IMG/VR virus record: IMGVR_UViG_3300042516_000552 | Span: 1 to 37,103 of that record | From: a virus | DNA length: 37,103 bases | Reading direction: 5' to 3' (one strand) | Shown: positions 34,852 through 37,103 of the stretch, in pieces | Numbering within the stretch: the stretch's first letter is position 1 | Layout of the letters: each line of letters starts with the position of its first letter | Position numbers and translations under genes: made by a program | The notes under the pieces: generated by a model | Seen by the model: the letters and a program-made list of their open reading frames with translations, nothing else | Told to the model about the DNA's origin: nothing | The model's database searches: none

Positions 34852-35354
34852 TGCTCTCACTATTCTCAACTCTTGGGGGTCTGCTGATCTCCGGCCTGCC
34901 AAAGCTGCTGGAATACTTCCAGAACAAAGCTGACCAAAAGCATGAACTGGCTCTGGCGGCTGTGCAAACAGAGCGCGAACTGGCTTTGGCCGCTGCTGGC
35001 TTTGCCGCGCAGGCCAAGATTGAGGAAATCCGCACTGAACAGGTGGCAATGGAGACCGACGCCAAGATGACTGAGGCAGCTCTGGCGCACGATGCCAAGG
35101 TGCTTGAGAAGGCTGCTTCGTGGGTCTCCAGCTACGTTGGCACTGTGCGCCCTACTGTGACCTACATCTTCGTGCTGGAGTTGGTGGCCATCAACGCCTT
35201 CATGGCGTGGTACTTGTGGAACCATCCGGGCTTAATCAACAGCATCGACGATGTGATCCGCTACTCGGACATCATCTTCAGCTCTGACGAGATGGCGATG
35301 CTGGGTGGAATTATTGGATTTTGGTTTGGCTCTCGCGGCTGGAGCAAGAAGTGA
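34851..35354 (+). CDS. Holin (3-TM family type)
   Basis: A 167-residue protein with a hydrophobic start (LSLFSTLGGLLISGLPKLLEYF) and a central charged coiled-coil (about 25-88). Two clear membrane segments follow: about 101-121 (PTVTYIFVLELVAINAFMAW) and about 148-163 (MAMLGGIIGFWFGSRGW). The order helix, coil, VRPTVTY, then GFWFGSR matches the Holin_3TMs family as I recall it. It would form membrane lesions that let the lysozyme out. Its stop overlaps the lysozyme GTG (GTGA), so the pair is translated together. Confidence 0.78.
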   Translation: MLSLFSTLGGLLISGLPKLLEYFQNKADQKHELALAAVQTERELALAAAGFAAQAKIEEIRTEQVAMETDAKMTEAALAHDAKVLEKAASWVSSYVGTVRPTVTYIFVLELVAINAFMAWYLWNHPGLINSIDDVIRYSDIIFSSDEMAMLGGIIGFWFGSRGWSKK

Positions 35355-35857
35355 AACTGAGCAAAGCCGGGGAAGACTTGATGCACAAGTACGAGGGCTT
35401 TCGCTCTCGGCCCTACCTCTGCCCTGCGCACATTCACACGATTGGATACGGCCACGTGCTGTATCAAGAGCAGATCAGACTGCCTGTGGTGCGGGTGGAG
35501 GGCAAAGAAACACCCATGATCCGCAAAGAAATGCCATTAAAGCCGGAGGACAACCGTGTCTGGTCCAAAGAGGAAATCAACAAACTATTCTCTGATGACA
35601 TCGCGTCTTTTGAACGCGGTGTTTTACGACTTGTTCCCGGCTGTGTTGGCCGTCAAGGCAGCTTTGACGCTCTTGTCTCTATTTCCTACAATTTTGGACT
35701 AGGCAACCTCCAACGCTCGACTATCCGGATGAAGGCCAACCGGGGGGATTGGGAGGGCGCTGCGGAGGCGTTCAGGGCTTGGACCAAGGGTGGTGGTAAA
35801 GTCCTGCCCGGCCTGGTCAAGCGCCGGGAAGCCGAAATTGCCTTATTTTTATCGTGA
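35351..35857 (+). CDS. Endolysin, phage lysozyme (GH24)
   Basis: A 168-residue muramidase. The GTG at 35351 with GGAGC upstream overlaps the holin stop; an upstream in-frame ATG at 35321 lies within the holin gene and is rejected. The catalytic pattern is Glu15 (KYEGF), eight residues, Cys24, five residues, Thr30 (THTIGYG-like TIGYGH): the E-8-D/C-5-T arrangement, with Cys replacing Asp. The body has VSISYNFGLGNLQRST and GLVKRREAEIALF, typical of the family. It should degrade peptidoglycan after the holin opens the membrane. No signal-anchor is visible. Confidence 0.9.
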   Translation: MKLSKAGEDLMHKYEGFRSRPYLCPAHIHTIGYGHVLYQEQIRLPVVRVEGKETPMIRKEMPLKPEDNRVWSKEEINKLFSDDIASFERGVLRLVPGCVGRQGSFDALVSISYNFGLGNLQRSTIRMKANRGDWEGAAEAFRAWTKGGGKVLPGLVKRREAEIALFLS

Positions 35858-35865
35858 GACAACAC

Positions 35866-36105
35866 ATGAGCCCTGACCTTCAAAAGTACTATGAAGACCG
35901 CTTCGATCTGTTCTCCCAGCAAGGCTGGCTTGACCTGATGGAAGATGTAGAAGTAATGTTGGAGGCAACAAACAATGTCTCTACCATTGCGGATGAAAAA
36001 AGTCTACAATTTCGCAAAGGCGAGATTTCTATCCTGACTTGGCTGAAAACCCTGAAAGGGGTCAGCGAACGAGCATACGAGGATTTGAATGAAAAGAATG
36101 TATGA
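35866..36105 (+). CDS. Small hypothetical protein (79 aa)
   Basis: A 79-residue acidic helical protein, MSPDLQKYYEDRFDLFSQQG then WLDLMEDVEVMLEATNNVST. The ATG at 35866 is used; a GTG at 35854 that overlaps the lysozyme stop is a real alternative giving four more residues. No good ribosome site is seen for either. Comparable short proteins (KYYE.RFD.F...GW) occur before the scaffold and capsid genes of related phages by recollection. Function unknown. Confidence 0.65.
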   Translation: MSPDLQKYYEDRFDLFSQQGWLDLMEDVEVMLEATNNVSTIADEKSLQFRKGEISILTWLKTLKGVSERAYEDLNEKNV

Positions 36106-36316
36106 ATTTGCCTGCGATTGCGGGCAGCGCACAGAGGCTTTGGTGGGTTATGAGACCGCCCAAGTGCTGTGTGGATGCGGGGGGTTCGCCCACCGCGTCA
36201 TAAGCGCCCCGGCGTTTAATTTGGAAGGCTGGTCCGGTCATTTCCCCACTGCCCACGGGCAGTTTGGCCGACGCCATACCGAAAAGTTGAACGCCGAGCG
36301 CAAAGCCAACTCATAA
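36089..36316 (+). CDS. FmdB-like zinc-ribbon protein (75 aa)
   Basis: A 75-residue protein, MKRMYEFACDCGQRTEALVG then LCGCGGFAHRVISAPAFN. The two Cys pairs CDCG and CGCG, about 18 residues apart, form the zinc ribbon of FmdB-type putative regulators; the pattern MYEFxCDCG...A.RVISAP supports this. GAGG lies six bases before the ATG. Genes of this type occur just ahead of scaffold/capsid in several environmental phages. It overlaps the gene before it by 17 bases. Confidence 0.72.
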   Translation: MKRMYEFACDCGQRTEALVGYETAQVLCGCGGFAHRVISAPAFNLEGWSGHFPTAHGQFGRRHTEKLNAERKANS

Positions 36317-36367
36317 GCGCCCAGCGCCGAGTTGATTATCCTACAACCATTTTGGCAGGAACCCAAT

Positions 36368-37103
36368 ATGTTGATTGACAATGAATCTGAGCCGCTAGGC
36401 GAACTCGAAATTGAAGAAGCAAAGACACCGGCGCAAGAACTTCCTGAGAAATACAGGGCCAAAAGTCTTGAAGAAGTCGTGCGGATGCACCAAGAGGCTG
36501 AAAAGCTGATTGGCAAGCAGGCCCAAGAGGTCGGCGAGGTCCGTAAATTGGCTGACGAGTTGCTCAAGCAGAACCTCAATTCTAAACAACAGCGTATTCA
36601 GGAGGAAGAACCTGAAGTTGACTTTTTTGAGAACCCTCAAAAAGCAGTTCAAGCGACGATTGATAAACATCCCGACGTCCTCGCGGCCCGCCAAGCGAGC
36701 CAAGATTTCAAACGGATGCAGATTCAGCAAAAGCTGGCGCAGGATCACCCCGACTTTTCCGAAGTCGTCAATGATTCTGAGTTCCAAAGCTGGGTGAAGT
36801 CTTCACCTGTGCGTTTGGGCCTCTATGCAAAAGCCGATGGTGATTTTGACTATGATTCGGCCAATGAACTGTTGTCCACCTTCAAGCAGCTTCGTGGCGT
36901 CAAGGCTAAGGAATCCGATCAGGCGAGTACCGCTGCACGGACCAAAAGCATGAAAGCCGCGCAAGTCGATGTTGGTGGTTCAGGTGAGAGTTCAAAACGA
37001 GTCTATCGACGGGCCGACCTCATTCGTCTCAAGATGACAGACCCGGCAAGGTACGAAACACTGAGTGATGAAATCATGCAGGCGTACTCTGAAGGGCGTG
37101 TTC
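36368..37103 (+). CDS. Scaffolding protein (runs off the right end, finishes at 1-120)
   Basis: The open frame begins at the ATG (AGGA upstream), MLIDNESEPLGELEIEEAK. It contains a long acidic coiled region (EEVVRMHQEAEKLIGKQAQE), a middle with VDFFENPQKAVQATIDKHPD, DHPDFSEVVNDSEFQSWV and YDSANELLSTFKQL, and a basic end. It has no stop before the window ends; joined with bases 1-120 it makes 246 residues. Charged helical scaffolds with an ENP.KAV...I..HPD section occur before coat genes in podoviruses. It would guide capsid assembly and then leave. Confidence 0.8.
   Translation, partial: MLIDNESEPLGELEIEEAKTPAQELPEKYRAKSLEEVVRMHQEAEKLIGKQAQEVGEVRKLADELLKQNLNSKQQRIQEEEPEVDFFENPQKAVQATIDKHPDVLAARQASQDFKRMQIQQKLAQDHPDFSEVVNDSEFQSWVKSSPVRLGLYAKADGDFDYDSANELLSTFKQLRGVKAKESDQASTAARTKSMKAAQVDVGGSGESSKRVYRRADLIRLKMTDPARYETLSDEIMQAYSEGRV
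36989..37103. repeat. Terminal direct repeat, right copy (circular join)
   Basis: These bases are identical to 1-115. See the left copy; removing one gives a circle of 36,988 bp with the scaffold gene intact. Confidence 0.93.

Overview
The window is the complete genome of a tailed phage, with podovirus-type head and tail genes, presented as a linearised circle. Bases 1-115 reappear exactly at 36989-37103, and one reading frame (scaffolding protein) runs across the join, so the unique length is about 36,988 bp. The host is not directly readable. The moderately high GC, the Shine-Dalgarno starts and the small prophage-type accessory proteins suggest a Gram-negative proteobacterium, perhaps an aquatic Burkholderiales member (inference). 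I see no integrase, lysogeny repressor/integration module, tRNA, RNA polymerase or CRISPR array, so a lytic life style is likely.

Layout. (1) Late forward block, 25366 across the join to 11613: small and large terminase, P22-type portal, two adjacent collagen-like fibre proteins, a glycosyltransferase with a repeat tail, a membrane/lysis cluster (several single-TM proteins, a 3-TM holin, GH24 lysozyme), scaffold, major capsid, small basic proteins, tail adaptor and gp10-like tail proteins, a repetitive tail fibre, a cupin, and three large internal virion (ejection-type) proteins. (2) Minus-strand early block, 16041 down to 11617: VRR-NUC nuclease, SNF2-type helicase and about a dozen small accessory proteins chained by ATGA overlaps. 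(3) Divergent forward replication block, 16128-23182: PD-(D/E)XK protein of the DUF2800 type, a likely ssDNA-binding partner, a PAPS-reductase-family protein, family A DNA polymerase and primase-helicase. (4) Short minus-strand block, 24510 down to 23204, of small proteins, facing block 3 across a bidirectional terminator. (5) A regulatory region, 24511-25365, with tandem dyad operators, TTGACCCAT repeats, a 14-bp inverted repeat around an AT-rich core, a small ribbon-helix-helix-like gene, and a structured non-coding stretch just before the terminase genes.

How it fits together. Two early promoter regions (16049-16098 and 24542-24570) drive replication and accessory genes. A TTGACC box next to a TACAAT -10 occurs both at the small regulator gene and ahead of the terminase operon, which suggests linked control of early and late transcription. 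The most interesting biology is the pairing of Gly-Pro-Thr collagen-like fibres with a phage-encoded glycosyltransferase in one operon, and the compact repeat-rich control/origin-like region.
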